Positions 42,083 through 51,889 of a stretch of DNA of 64,000 bases are shown here, piece after piece. Both the position numbers and the translations under genes were made by a program. Location: contig JAKVAZ010000003.1 in NCBI GenBank assembly GCA_022447225.1, positions 124,001-188,000 on the forward strand, written 5' to 3'. This DNA comes from Fuerstiella sp. GTDB taxonomy: Bacteria > Planctomycetota > Planctomycetia > Planctomycetales > Planctomycetaceae. The stretch's first letter is position 1, and each line of letters starts with the position of its first letter. The notes under the pieces were generated by a model that worked only from the letters and a program-made list of their open reading frames with translations, made no database searches and was not told the DNA's origin.

Positions 42083-43216
42083 TTAATCCTGGCCCGATAC
42101 CGGAGCTGACGGTAACAATGAGACGGTGTCCGGAATTCCGCCGCTAAGTTCGTTGTACAGTGCCGTGACCTCGTCAAGCATTCGCTGCAGAGAGAACCGT
42201 TGTTCTGTCAGAGTGCGTCCCGTCTGAGCCATTTGACGAGTTTGTTCCGGATGGTCTATCAGACGGACGATGGCGTTTGCCAGCTGCCGACTGTCGGATG
42301 GCGGTACCGTCAGGCCGGCCTGACTGTTGCTGAGCACCGCGTGAATTCCGCCTACACCGGAAGCGATCACCGGACGACCCTGAGCCATCGCCTCCAGCAG
42401 CAGCACTCCGATGCCCTGCTGCAGCGAGGGCATACAAAATACGTCCATTGCAGACATAAACGTCTTCATGTCTGTTGTTTCTTCAACAAAAGTTGCCTGA
42501 TCATCCAGCTGCAGTGATGTTACCAGGTTTCTCAGGTTTCGTTCCTCAGAGCCTGATCCGGCAATCACAATTCGTATGTTGTTTCCCTGACTAATAACGC
42601 GATGGCAGGCCCGGAGAAAAAATGAGCCGCCTTTGAGAAGTTCCAGAGGGCCCGCCATTCCAATGACCGGTGTCCGGGTTGGGTCGAGAACAGGCTGGCA
42701 CTGTGATTCGGACAGTACCGGGACTCCTGGATGGATCACTCGTTGTTCAATTTGATTGAACTGACGATTTTCGGGCAGGGATGACCGTACACTTTCACTT
42801 ACACAGACAATCATTCGACAACAGTCTGATGAAGACGGCATCTGCAGTGCCGAGGCGTCCGCATGATCGTTGATACTCATGACGACAGGGCAGTCTAACC
42901 GTTCGCCCAGCCAGGTTGCCTGTGGCAGCATCTTTGGCGTCAATACATGAATGACGTCAGGAGGCTGGTCGATCAGGTTCTGCAGCACTGAACGGCGTAC
43001 AATTTGACCCCAGACCGGAAAAAGGTAGCCCGGCAGCTCATGTACCTGAAGGTTTGTCAGCAGATTTCGGTCGGTTTGACCGATTCGTGTGCACAGGAGT
43101 ACTGTGTCAATGCCAAGATCCTGCAGGCCTTGCGCCAGACGCAGGGCTAGAATAGATGACCCGCGAAAGGACAGATCAGTGGCCATCAAGAGTACGCGTT
43201 CAGGTGTGTTCGCCAT
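42083..43216 (-). CDS. GT4-like glycosyltransferase
   Basis: 377 residues with a GT-B fold. The N-terminal acceptor domain has SFRGSSILALRLAQGLQ. The C-terminal nucleotide-sugar domain has GMAGPLELLKGGSFFLRA, IVIAGSGSEERNL, and VFCMPSLQQGIGVLLLEAMAQGRPVIAS. In retaining GT4 enzymes the last stretch carries an E-x7-E motif; here the first Glu is Q267 and the second E275. That change is seen in some members but could alter activity. Donor and acceptor are unknown. It is the first gene of the operon with cinA and the GNAT gene. Cytoplasmic, possibly membrane-associated. Confidence 0.88.
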   Translation of the reverse strand: MANTPERVLLMATDLSFRGSSILALRLAQGLQDLGIDTVLLCTRIGQTDRNLLTNLQVHELPGYLFPVWGQIVRRSVLQNLIDQPPDVIHVLTPKMLPQATWLGERLDCPVVMSINDHADASALQMPSSSDCCRMIVCVSESVRSSLPENRQFNQIEQRVIHPGVPVLSESQCQPVLDPTRTPVIGMAGPLELLKGGSFFLRACHRVISQGNNIRIVIAGSGSEERNLRNLVTSLQLDDQATFVEETTDMKTFMSAMDVFCMPSLQQGIGVLLLEAMAQGRPVIASGVGGIHAVLSNSQAGLTVPPSDSRQLANAIVRLIDHPEQTRQMAQTGRTLTEQRFSLQRMLDEVTALYNELSGGIPDTVSLLPSAPVSGQD

Positions 43217-43392
43217 ATGCCAAGACTATGGTGGTCGGAGGTGGAATACAACCTGACGCAGAGCACCGGTTGGATTCGCTCCTGTCTGTTATCTGAGCTG
43301 CAGCGGTTTGACTTGAGTCGTCGGAACCAGCAACGATTCACAATCATCCATCGGCCTGGATGGTTGTCGGAGGAGTTTCGTCGGAAGCCACG

Positions 43393-44775
43393 TTAAACGA
43401 CGACGTTCGTAAGTTTGGCGATGCGCTCCAGGTCTTTCAGCAGAGCGATTGGTGTCTGATGTCGGTCTTCCGGACGTTTCTCGAGCATTTTCATTACGCA
43501 GCCTGCGAACTGGTCGTTGATGGCCAGCTGGTACGCCTTTGGTGATTCCGGAACCTCAGTTCTCATCTTATCCAGCATCGCCGGAAGAGTGCGGGCTTCG
43601 AACGGTGGACGACCGGTCAACAGAGCATAGCAGGTGACGCCCAGTGCGTAGATGTCAGACCGACCATCTGCTGCAGCAGAATCCACTGTGGCTTCCGGTG
43701 AGATATAACACAGATCTCCTATCAGCTGACCCGGCAGCGTAATCTGGTTAGCCAAATGACCTTCGATAGCCTTGGCCAGCATCATGTCACCCAGCTTGAC
43801 GACCCTGTCTGAAGACCTCATCAGGATGTTTTCCGGCTTAATATTACGGTGAATAATCTGATGCTCAAACGCGGCGTTCAACGCTCGCGTCGTATGCACA
43901 GCGACGTGAAAAGCGTAATCCCAGTCCAGCATACCGGCCGTGCCGATCCGCTGAATGACCTGCGCCATGCTTTCACCGTTAACATACTCCATCGCCACCC
44001 ATGTCCATCCATCTTCGGTTCGACCCGCTTTATAGATTTGAACAAGATTTTCGTGTCGGACGGGGTACATTGTTTTCATCGCCCTGAGAAAACGCTGCAT
44101 CTCTTCATAGTTTTCAGCGATCTCGGGCGACAGAACCTTGAGTGCAACTGTGCGATCTTTTGATGTGTCTGCTGCTTTAAAAACAGCGCCGCTGTGGCCC
44201 TCTGACAGCATCGTTTCGATCTGATATTCGTGGATTTTCATCCCGATCAGATCCTTCAGCTGACTATCAGCTTCTGCTTTTGCCGACGTAGCATTCGGTC
44301 CCGGCAGAATGACTGTTGCCTGTTCCGAGTCCGCCAGACTGAGGCGAATTTTCGTATTCCCCACTCGTATCTCGTCGCCTGGTCTCAGCATCTTTCGCTG
44401 TACACGCTGTGAATTTACATACGTTCCGCCCGAACTTTCTGAATCCACGATTTGCACGGAAGTGGGAGACACGACAAAAGTGCAGTGCTGACGGGACACA
44501 CTACGGTCACCTATCTGTATTTCAGCCGTCTTGCTGCGACCGAACGATGACGTTCCCTCGGACAGATCAATGGTACGTCCTGCTTCCTGGCCATCAATCA
44601 CTGTCAATTGGTGTTTCATTTGATCACGAATCTTTCGGGCCTTAGACGTGTTTCGGGAGTCGGTGTGAAACACCACGGTGTCATCACTGCGCGGGTCAGG
44701 CGGCAATTCAAAGGCGAGCTGCATGTCGGACAGACGTACGTCGTTTGATGGCCGCGGTTTAGACGCCGGTACCAC
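43393..44775 (-). CDS. FHA-domain protein with a serine/threonine pseudokinase domain
   Basis: 460 residues. An FHA phosphothreonine-binding domain lies at about 76-146 (FGRSKTAEIQIGDRSVSRQH, then SGGTYVNSQRV). A Hanks-type kinase domain follows at about 180-450. The ATP Lys is kept (K213, VALKVL), but the alpha-C Glu position is A232, the HRD catalytic base is N311 (HRNIKPEN), and DFG reads DMM (330-332). The activation-end SPE and the GRSDIYALGV helix remain. This points to a pseudokinase scaffold rather than an active kinase. No transmembrane segment is visible. It lies between the GGDEF gene and the glycosyltransferase operon on the same strand. Several alternative starts exist in the first 55 residues. 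Confidence 0.88.
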   Translation of the reverse strand: MVPASKPRPSNDVRLSDMQLAFELPPDPRSDDTVVFHTDSRNTSKARKIRDQMKHQLTVIDGQEAGRTIDLSEGTSSFGRSKTAEIQIGDRSVSRQHCTFVVSPTSVQIVDSESSGGTYVNSQRVQRKMLRPGDEIRVGNTKIRLSLADSEQATVILPGPNATSAKAEADSQLKDLIGMKIHEYQIETMLSEGHSGAVFKAADTSKDRTVALKVLSPEIAENYEEMQRFLRAMKTMYPVRHENLVQIYKAGRTEDGWTWVAMEYVNGESMAQVIQRIGTAGMLDWDYAFHVAVHTTRALNAAFEHQIIHRNIKPENILMRSSDRVVKLGDMMLAKAIEGHLANQITLPGQLIGDLCYISPEATVDSAAADGRSDIYALGVTCYALLTGRPPFEARTLPAMLDKMRTEVPESPKAYQLAINDQFAGCVMKMLEKRPEDRHQTPIALLKDLERIAKLTNVVV

Positions 44776-45141
44776 GTTCCAAGTTCATGCGACATTCGTC
44801 TAAAAGTGACCGGACCTGAAACATTGTGCGATCACTGCAGAATCTGTCAATCATTCCCAACCGCGCACATCAGGAATTCTGATGATGTCATAATCAGCAG
44901 CGAACGATGATTTCTGAAAACGATGTTTGGCAGCCGGAGCGAGGGCATAGTGGTGCAGTTGCCTTGGCTGGTAAGGTCTAAAACCGGAGTAAATCGCAGC
45001 AGAGGAACGTGAACTGTGGCGTTGGTCAGGGATCCGGTCGGGGGCCGGCACGAATGGCTCTGCGGAAGACCTGGAGGCCAGATCCGGCGAACGGTTGTGA
45101 GTGTCAGAGTGCACCGGTTGAGACGGTCCTCAGGGAAAATC
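44776..45141. other. Intergenic region, no gene seen
   Basis: 366 bp between the diguanylate cyclase gene stop and the pseudokinase gene start. A minus-strand frame at 44851-45114 is open but shows no family features. No hairpin with a T-tract was noticed. Confidence 0.4.
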
Positions 45142-46149
45142 TCAACAGCTTACGTAACACGCAGTTGCGCTGTGATTCGTTTCCGAGGGCATTAATCGAA
45201 CTGGTTCCGGAACTCCCGAACATGTCGAGCCCAGTTCCACGTTCCATGCCGATTCCGGGGAGGCCTTGGCGTGGTACAAACATTCATCAGCCGCAGAAAA
45301 CAGCTCACGAGGATCAGAGGAATCAAATCCGTCGTGCCGAACAGCCGCTCCGATCGAAACCGAAACGGGAATGGTGCCGGCTTCAAATGCCAGGTTCATC
45401 GAGTTGATACCCTGCTGAATTCGTTCGATCGGGATCGCAATATTTCCTGCGGTGCAGCCCAGGCACAAGGCTACGAATTCGTCTCCACCGAAGCGCGCCA
45501 CGACATCATAGGACCTCATTGATGCTTCAAGTTCATGTCCGACGCCCTGAAGTACCGTATCTCCGGCAGGATGGCCCAGGGTGTCATTAATAGTCTTGAA
45601 ATTGTCCAGGTCAATGACGACGACACCAACGGACATCCCCGTACGTGCGGCTCGGCTCCATTCTTCGCGAAGACGACGTTCATAGGCCAGGCGGTTCAGG
45701 AGTCCGGTGAGAGGATCAGACTGCGCTACACAAAGTAATGATTCCAGTCTTCGCCAGCTGAGGAAAATGTCATCTTCGATTGCCAGACCGAAGATGTTTT
45801 CTCCTTCACCAATGGCAACGCATTCTGCGGACTTTCCCGCAGTTACCGTTGGTGTTTTATCCTGACGGGTAAATGTGACGTTGAGTAAGGAGCTAAGTGG
45901 CATCTGCTGCCAGCGACGTTGTTCGAACTGATTGATCGAGGCCAGCCGACTACGAATTTCTGCCGCCGAAACGATTCCGGTGATCTGGCCGGTGTCATCC
46001 GTCGCAAGCACATAAGGCTGTGCTTTCAACTGAGGTACAACGTCGCCAAGTTGTGTTTCGCGATCGAGTGAAAGTAACGTGCCTTCCCCGGTGTCCATCT
46101 CCAGCAGGAGCTGGCCTGCATGTTTTCTCAAGTGGTTCTGTGCAACCAT
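45142..46149 (-). CDS. GGDEF diguanylate cyclase with N-terminal CBS-like region
   Basis: 335 residues from the ATG at 46149, chosen because GAGGAA lies 5 nt upstream; an in-frame upstream start at 46263 would add 38 residues without a recognisable motif. A CBS-like pair fills about residues 10-135 (QPYVLATDDTGQITGIVSAAEI, then GLAIEDDIFLSWRRL). The GGDEF domain begins at SDPLTGLLNRLAYERRL, has DLDNFKTINDTLGHPAGD, and carries the intact active loop RFGGDEFVAL. An RxxD inhibitory site (RSYD) stands five residues before it. It should make cyclic di-GMP with feedback inhibition. No transmembrane helix is seen. The neighbour downstream is the FHA-pseudokinase. Confidence 0.92.
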   Translation of the reverse strand: MVAQNHLRKHAGQLLLEMDTGEGTLLSLDRETQLGDVVPQLKAQPYVLATDDTGQITGIVSAAEIRSRLASINQFEQRRWQQMPLSSLLNVTFTRQDKTPTVTAGKSAECVAIGEGENIFGLAIEDDIFLSWRRLESLLCVAQSDPLTGLLNRLAYERRLREEWSRAARTGMSVGVVVIDLDNFKTINDTLGHPAGDTVLQGVGHELEASMRSYDVVARFGGDEFVALCLGCTAGNIAIPIERIQQGINSMNLAFEAGTIPVSVSIGAAVRHDGFDSSDPRELFSAADECLYHAKASPESAWNVELGSTCSGVPEPVRLMPSETNHSATACYVSC

Positions 46150-46618
46150 TGAAATTCCTCTTCGTAACCGGCGGTCGGACGACAGTTCGATTTCGGCCGC
46201 GTCGCGTTTAGTCGAATGGAAATTAAGAATTCCACTCACAGTGCGGACCGCGTAATTCGACACAGGAACCGTAGCTCATCGGCCGGATCAGTCGCGAAAG
46301 ATTCGGGATTCCATCCGATTCGGCGGTAACGATGGTCCGGGTTGAAGTGGTTGATTACACCTGCAGCGGTGACAATAGCCGGATACGGGGCCGGGACTCT
46401 CAGAGAGATGTTCCGGTGAAGTTGTAATGTAACAGTTCACCGCGTGGCGGGATTTGGGTTAGGTCCACGAAGGTTTCCCGACGGCGGCCAGAAGATCGCT
46501 GCTCACCTGGTGGATCTGTCATTTCATTGGTTTTGCTCGACTCTTTGCCATCATCCGCACATAATACACCCGTCAGTCGAATCGCTTACTCTATTGTGCC
46601 GGAGCATCTCGAACACCG
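46150..46618. other. Intergenic region between divergent genes
   Basis: About 470 bp containing the promoters of the GGDEF gene and the SUMF1-domain gene. No clear boxes, hairpins or small genes were recognised. Confidence 0.4.
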
Positions 46619-47686
46619 ATGCCTTTTGCCGCATATTCAGTACTTCGAAAGTGTTTTCCGTTGTCCGCCGTGATGTGCATGTCCCTGCTGGCCCACGGGC
46701 AGGTCGCGCCGCTGGAGGTTGAGAATGCTGTGGCGTTAATCGAATCGGAGATGAAGTTCTACGCAGAACCGCTGGAGCATACTGACCTTGTTATTGAGAT
46801 GATCCCTGTGACCGGCGGAACTTTTCTGATGGGAAGTTCGGAGACAGAAAGTAGTCGGAACGCCGACGAGGGTCCTGCGCATCCGGTGACCGTTGACGCT
46901 TTCTGGATGGGAAAATGTGAAATTACCTGGGAACAGTATGATGTCTGGGGAGAGAATATGGACATTATCCGTCGTCGGATTTTTGGCAGGACAGCCACTC
47001 CACGGGATGAAGGAGCAGATGCTGTTACGCGACCCACACCGCCGTACACTGATATGAGTTTTGGAATGGGGAAACAAAAGTATCCGGCGATCTGCATGAC
47101 CCAGCATGCCGCACGAAAGTACTGCGAATGGCTGAGTGCAAAAACCGGGCGCTATTACCGACTGCCGACGGAAGCAGAATGGGAATACGCCTGTCGTGCA
47201 GGTACCACCACGGCATGGTCATTTGGTGACGACGATTCGCTGATTGATGACTACGCGTGGTATGAAGACAATTCCGACTATACCTATCAGATTGTGGGGC
47301 AAAAGAAGCCCAATGCCTGGGGACTGCACGACATGCACGGAAATGTGGCCGAATGGGTACTGGATCAGTATTCGGCTGACACCTACAGCCGTCGCGAAAA
47401 GTCCGGCACGACGAATCCACTGGTGATTCCCGTGACGTTGTATCCGCGAGTCGTTAGAGGCGGCTGCTATGACGATTCAGCAGCGAAGCTGCGGAGTGCT
47501 GTTCGCACCGCATCCAGTTCGGAATGGAAAGAGCAGGACCCTCAAATTCCCCGGAGCATATGGTATCATACGGACGCACTCGGTGTCGGGTTTCGTGTTG
47601 TTCGTCCACTGAACGTGCCACCACCGGATGAACAAAACGACTTTTGGAATAAGTCAGACCCTGTGCAGCTGGACCCGGAAGAGTAA
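46619..47686 (+). CDS. Exported SUMF1/FGE-fold protein
   Basis: 355 residues with a signal-like segment (about 8-27). The formylglycine-generating-enzyme fold is clear: [102 protein letters not shown] and GVGFRVVR. True FGEs carry two catalytic cysteines after RGG; here one Cys follows RGG directly and the second is absent. Oxidation of sulfatase cysteines is therefore doubtful and a binding or other role is more likely. No sulfatase gene is adjacent. A hairpin follows the stop. It starts a plus-strand run with the oxidoreductase and VWA genes. Confidence 0.87.
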   Translation: MPFAAYSVLRKCFPLSAVMCMSLLAHGQVAPLEVENAVALIESEMKFYAEPLEHTDLVIEMIPVTGGTFLMGSSETESSRNADEGPAHPVTVDAFWMGKCEITWEQYDVWGENMDIIRRRIFGRTATPRDEGADAVTRPTPPYTDMSFGMGKQKYPAICMTQHAARKYCEWLSAKTGRYYRLPTEAEWEYACRAGTTTAWSFGDDDSLIDDYAWYEDNSDYTYQIVGQKKPNAWGLHDMHGNVAEWVLDQYSADTYSRREKSGTTNPLVIPVTLYPRVVRGGCYDDSAAKLRSAVRTASSSEWKEQDPQIPRSIWYHTDALGVGFRVVRPLNVPPPDEQNDFWNKSDPVQLDPEE

Positions 47687-47718
47687 GGATATGCAACAGT
47701 AACACATCAGAAATGCAG

Positions 47719-47752
47719 GAGCCGCGGGTTCCCGCGTGAGCTCTGTTCTTTA
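47719..47752 (+). terminator. Probable terminator after the SUMF1-domain gene
   Basis: CGCGGG and CCCGCG form a 6-bp stem with a 2-nt loop, extended by GAGC/GCTC across a 3-nt bulge, followed by TGTTCTTT. It lies about 35 bp past the stop codon. Confidence 0.5.
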
Positions 47753-47858
47753 TGACATCAGTCGAGCTCCTGTTCACAAAATGACCGGATTCTGGTGCGA
47801 CAATAGACCGCTTTCGGCGAAGTAACAATTCTCAGCTATCTCCTACAGAAGGTGCATC

Positions 47859-49232
47859 ATGGTATCCTCAGAAACAACCCGCCGCTCGTTCCTGAAAACC
47901 GGCAGTAAGGTGGCCGCAGCTGCCACCACGCTGCAGGCTGCCTCAGTGGGGGCCTATGCCGGCGAAGACAGCGAAATTCGAATTGCGCTAATCGGCTGTG
48001 GAGGAAGAGGAACCGGAGCCGCCAGTCAGGCCATGAGTGTCGCAGACCAGGGGCCTGTCAGACTCGTGGCGATGGCCGATGTGTTTGACCGACGACTTGA
48101 AACAAGTCGCGGCGGACTGGCCCAAAGGTTTGAGGCAGACGGAAAAATGGACGTTCCGGAAGACCGGCAGTTCATCGGCTTCGACGCCTACAAAAAGGCT
48201 ATGGACTGTCTGCGTCCCGGTGACCTGGTGATTCTGGCAACTCCTCCGGCTTTTCGCTGGGTGCACTACACGTATGCAATTGAGAAAGGCCTCAACGTAT
48301 TTATGGAGAAGCCGGTCTCCGTGGACGGTCCCACCAGTCGACGAATGCTGGAACTCAACAAACTGGCAGTGGCGAAAAATCTTAAAGTTGCGGTGGGTCT
48401 CATGTGCCGCCATTGTGACGCCAGACGCGAGTTATTTGATCGAATTCAGAACGGCGAAATCGGCGAGATCAATTTGCTTCGAGCGAACCGCCTTGCCGGA
48501 CCGACGGCCTCAGCGGCGGTGCCGCCGATGCCCAAAGGAATCAGTCCGCTGCACTATCAGATTTCTCAATTTCACGGGTTCCTGTGGCTGAGCGGTGGGG
48601 CCGTGAGTGACTTTCTGATTCACAATATCGATGAAGGGTGCTGGATGAAGGATGCCTGGCCGGTTGAGGCTGTTGCGACGGGGGGGCGCCATTACCGTGG
48701 TGATATGATCGATCAGAATTTTGATTCTTACTCGATTGAATATACGTTTGCGGACGGGACAAAGATGCTGGTCGGGGGACGTACTGTTCCTGGTTGTTAC
48801 CACGATTTTGCGACGTATGCGCACGGAACAAAAGGTCTCGCCATTGTGTCCTCATCAGGTCACAGACCGGCTAAATCACGGATTTACAAAGGACACAATG
48901 CAGAAGCTGATTCGTTGCAGTGGGCCTATCCCCGCAGGGAGGAAAATCCTTACCAGCTGGAATGGAATGACCTGATTGCCGCCATTCGGAAAGACGCGCA
49001 GTACAATGAAGTTGAACGAGGAACTCTGGCCAGTCTCACAGCATCCCTTGGTCGAATGGCTGCGCATACAGGTCAGAAAATCACGTTTGATCAAATTCTC
49101 AACGGTGATCACGAATTCGCTCCGGACGTCGACAAGCTGACACTGACCGGTGATTCACCGCTGATGCCGAATGACCAGGGCAAATATCCGATTCCATATC
49201 CGGGGATCATTACGGATCGCGAATATGCGTGA
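47859..49232 (+). CDS. Tat-exported Gfo/Idh/MocA family oxidoreductase
   Basis: 457 residues. The leader TTRRSFLKTGSKVAAAATTLQ is a textbook Tat signal. The Rossmann motif follows (IALIGCGGRGTGAASQAM), then MADVFDRRLETSRG, VILATPPAFR, and the EKP loop in VFMEKPVSVDGPTSRRM. The C-terminal domain has GGAVSDFLIHNIDEGCWMKDAWP. The family oxidises or epimerises sugars with tightly bound NAD(P). The length and Tat signal match the planctomycete exported subgroup, which works in the periplasm or paryphoplasm. The VWA membrane protein gene follows after 78 bp. The sugar is unknown. Confidence 0.93.
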   Translation: MVSSETTRRSFLKTGSKVAAAATTLQAASVGAYAGEDSEIRIALIGCGGRGTGAASQAMSVADQGPVRLVAMADVFDRRLETSRGGLAQRFEADGKMDVPEDRQFIGFDAYKKAMDCLRPGDLVILATPPAFRWVHYTYAIEKGLNVFMEKPVSVDGPTSRRMLELNKLAVAKNLKVAVGLMCRHCDARRELFDRIQNGEIGEINLLRANRLAGPTASAAVPPMPKGISPLHYQISQFHGFLWLSGGAVSDFLIHNIDEGCWMKDAWPVEAVATGGRHYRGDMIDQNFDSYSIEYTFADGTKMLVGGRTVPGCYHDFATYAHGTKGLAIVSSSGHRPAKSRIYKGHNAEADSLQWAYPRREENPYQLEWNDLIAAIRKDAQYNEVERGTLASLTASLGRMAAHTGQKITFDQILNGDHEFAPDVDKLTLTGDSPLMPNDQGKYPIPYPGIITDREYA

Positions 49233-49310
49233 GGAACGGACCACAGATATTAAGAATGTGGACTGATTGCCCGATTGAGGTGAACCGTTTCGAATACGGG
49301 CACACCATAC

Positions 49311-51620
49311 GTGTGTTGCTCACAACCTGTCGGTGACATGAATTTTTCATTCGGTGATTTGAATTTTTCTTTTGTGCCGATCTGGTCCTGGCCGTTCGTG
49401 TTTTTGTGTTGTGTTGTCATGGTCGGCGTTGTGACGTTGGCGTATCCGCGTCGTATTCAGCACGTATCTTCGGGGCGTCGAAAACTTTTACTGCTGATGC
49501 GGTACGTTACAGTGCTGTTCTTATTGTTTCTGATGCTCAAGCCGTCGTTAGTGATGACATCAGAAAACCAGCGCAACTATGTCGTGTACGTTCTTTGGGA
49601 CGCCAGTCGCAGCATGGCAACCCCGGACGGTCCTGGAAGTGTTACTCGCTATGAGGTCCAAAGGGCGTTTCTTAATGACGCTCAACGTTTTCTGGACCGC
49701 TTTGGTGAACGGGTGGAAATCCGTTACCGGGCTTACTCAGAAACACTTCATTCGGTCGGGGCCGGTGAAATGGATCAGCCACAGGGCGAGTTCACTTCCC
49801 TGAGTAATACTCTGGAGGATCTGCAGAACGATGCTGCGTCAGACGATGTTGCAATGGTGATCATGACAGGAGACGGTCGCCAGGCAGCCTGGGGAGACGA
49901 CAACCGCAACCCGGTTCAGTTCGCCCGACTTCTTGGAAAGAAAAATATGCCCATTTATACATGGGCCATCGGCACCAGCGATGTTACTTCAAGCGTGATG
50001 GATGTTGCGGTAAGTGAACTCGATATTCCTCGTGATGTTTTCGTCCGTAATGTGGTCCCCGTGAAGGTTCGTGTCCGGGCGAATGGTGTATCGGGCAAAT
50101 CACTGCAGGTTCGGGTATTGCTGGAAAAACGCGTCTCAGGCAGAACAACATCAACGTCGATGATGGTGGCACCCGGTGATCAGCAGCATCGGCCGGTTCA
50201 GGAATTTATCTGTGATGGAGATTCTCTCGAAAAACTGATCGAACTGGAATTTATTCCGGGTGTTTCCGGTGTGTTTAAGGTTGCTGTCGAAGTCGTGCCG
50301 CTGGCTGATGAAGTTCGCAAAACAAACAATCGTATTGAGACGTTGATCCGTGTTCGAAAAGGTGGAATTCGTGTCGCCTATTTTGATCAGCCTCGTACGG
50401 AATCGACATACCTTAGAAGTATCACCGTCAGCAGTCGTGTGCAGCTTGAATTTCAAAAGCTGTTTCTGGGGCGTTTTGCAGATCGCAACCAATTTGTTGA
50501 AAACTGGTTCGAACCCGGTGAAATCGATGCATTTATTATTGGCGACGTGCCGGCAGAAATCTTCGGACGGGACCGGCTCAGAAAAATTCAACGTTGCTGC
50601 GAAGCCGGTGCAGGCCTGATGATGACGGGGGGATTTCGAAATTTTGGTGCCGGTGGCTATGAGAACCACAAAATTAGTGAACTGTTTCCGGTGGATCTGT
50701 CCGGAACAACGGACCAGCTGACGGGGCTGGTACGAATGGTACCGACCGATACGGGGCTCCGGCATTCTGTGCTGCAAATCGCTCCACCGGACATCAATGC
50801 TGATCGCTGGCGGGAGCTGCCGCCACTGAATCAGGCCACCGTTCTGAAGCCGCTGGAAGGTTCTCTTGCTCAGGTACTTGCCCGGACCGAAACCGGTGAA
50901 CCGTTGCTGGTTGCGCATGAGGTGGCCCACGGTGCGGGGCAGTCAAGGGTGATGGTTTTCGGAGGGGACACTACATGGCGCTGGTGTCTGCAGCGTGACT
51001 GGGGAACGATGGCCCAGCAGCGATTTTGGCGTCAGGTTATATTCTGGCTGACGAGGATCGAACAGGATGATGATGGTCCCGTATGGATTACGGCGGAACC
51101 TCAGGATGTCGCACCAGGACAGGATGTTGAACTTCGGTTCGGAGCCCGGGATTCTCAGGGGCTTCAAATCACAGATGCGAAATACACTGTGACAGTCACC
51201 AGGCCGGACGGAACGGTAGAGTCGGTTCTCGCCAGTCGGGACAGAGGTGCCGGATTGGCTCGGTTCACACAAGTCGATGAGCCGGGTGATTACAGAGTCG
51301 GAGTGCAGGCAAGGGTGGACGGAACGTCGCACGGCAGTGCGGTCGCAAGATTCCTGGTCAATGCCCGCGATCCGGAATTAGACAACCCGTCGGCAGACCC
51401 GGAAATGATGAGAGAACTGGCCACTGTCAGCGGTGGAGATTTTCTGTCTGGGGCTCAGTTGCTGCAACGACTGGAAGATTTTGCGAACAATGGATTACCG
51501 GTACAGGCATTGAGACAGGATCGTCGTATTAATCTGTGGGACAACTGGTTTTCGTTGATGTTGTTTACGGTCATCATGACGTGTGAATGGGTCGTGCGGA
51601 AAAAAAGCGGATTGGTGTAG
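49311..51620 (+). CDS. VWA and glutamine-amidotransferase-like membrane protein
   Basis: 769 residues from the GTG at 49311, or 760 from the ATG at 49338; neither has a convincing ribosome-binding site. Two N-terminal helices (about 23-45 and 60-83) anchor the protein. A VWA-like domain follows with a MIDAS-type DASRS and VMIMTGDGRQAAWG. Ig-like regions fill the middle. A class I glutamine-amidotransferase-like (ThuA-type) segment has GIRVAYFDQPRTESTYLRS, FIIGDVPAE and GAGLMMTGGFRNFGAGGY. A last helix sits near the C-terminus (WFSLMLFTVIMTCEWVV). The arrangement is common in Planctomycetota beside BatA and DUF58 genes, but those are not here. The function is not established. Confidence 0.8.
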   Translation: MCCSQPVGDMNFSFGDLNFSFVPIWSWPFVFLCCVVMVGVVTLAYPRRIQHVSSGRRKLLLLMRYVTVLFLLFLMLKPSLVMTSENQRNYVVYVLWDASRSMATPDGPGSVTRYEVQRAFLNDAQRFLDRFGERVEIRYRAYSETLHSVGAGEMDQPQGEFTSLSNTLEDLQNDAASDDVAMVIMTGDGRQAAWGDDNRNPVQFARLLGKKNMPIYTWAIGTSDVTSSVMDVAVSELDIPRDVFVRNVVPVKVRVRANGVSGKSLQVRVLLEKRVSGRTTSTSMMVAPGDQQHRPVQEFICDGDSLEKLIELEFIPGVSGVFKVAVEVVPLADEVRKTNNRIETLIRVRKGGIRVAYFDQPRTESTYLRSITVSSRVQLEFQKLFLGRFADRNQFVENWFEPGEIDAFIIGDVPAEIFGRDRLRKIQRCCEAGAGLMMTGGFRNFGAGGYENHKISELFPVDLSGTTDQLTGLVRMVPTDTGLRHSVLQIAPPDINADRWRELPPLNQATVLKPLEGSLAQVLARTETGEPLLVAHEVAHGAGQSRVMVFGGDTTWRWCLQRDWGTMAQQRFWRQVIFWLTRIEQDDDGPVWITAEPQDVAPGQDVELRFGARDSQGLQITDAKYTVTVTRPDGTVESVLASRDRGAGLARFTQVDEPGDYRVGVQARVDGTSHGSAVARFLVNARDPELDNPSADPEMMRELATVSGGDFLSGAQLLQRLEDFANNGLPVQALRQDRRINLWDNWFSLMLFTVIMTCEWVVRKKSGLV

Positions 51621-51889
51621 CCTGTCTGCAGCTGAACTGTCCGGCCGGGGCATTCCAGCATTTCCCGCAGTGATAACGCTGTGGTGTCGGCAACAGTCGG
51701 TCTCGTTTTGGACACCTCGAGTCGGGCGACTCCTGTGCGTTCTGTCGTGCGTTTCATTCTTTTTTGTTGTGCAGTTTACTGACTGCAGATGACCGTTCCG
51801 AGACCTGTGACAGCGGTTGGATCCTGAATACGAAATACCATGCCTTTGACGGCACTCACAGTGCAGGTGCCCGAAATGTCTGGTAAAGA

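Noticed and set aside
44851-45114. 87-codon minus-strand frame between the GGDEF and pseudokinase genes
   Set aside because: Composition is like random sequence, and no motif or ribosome-binding site is seen.
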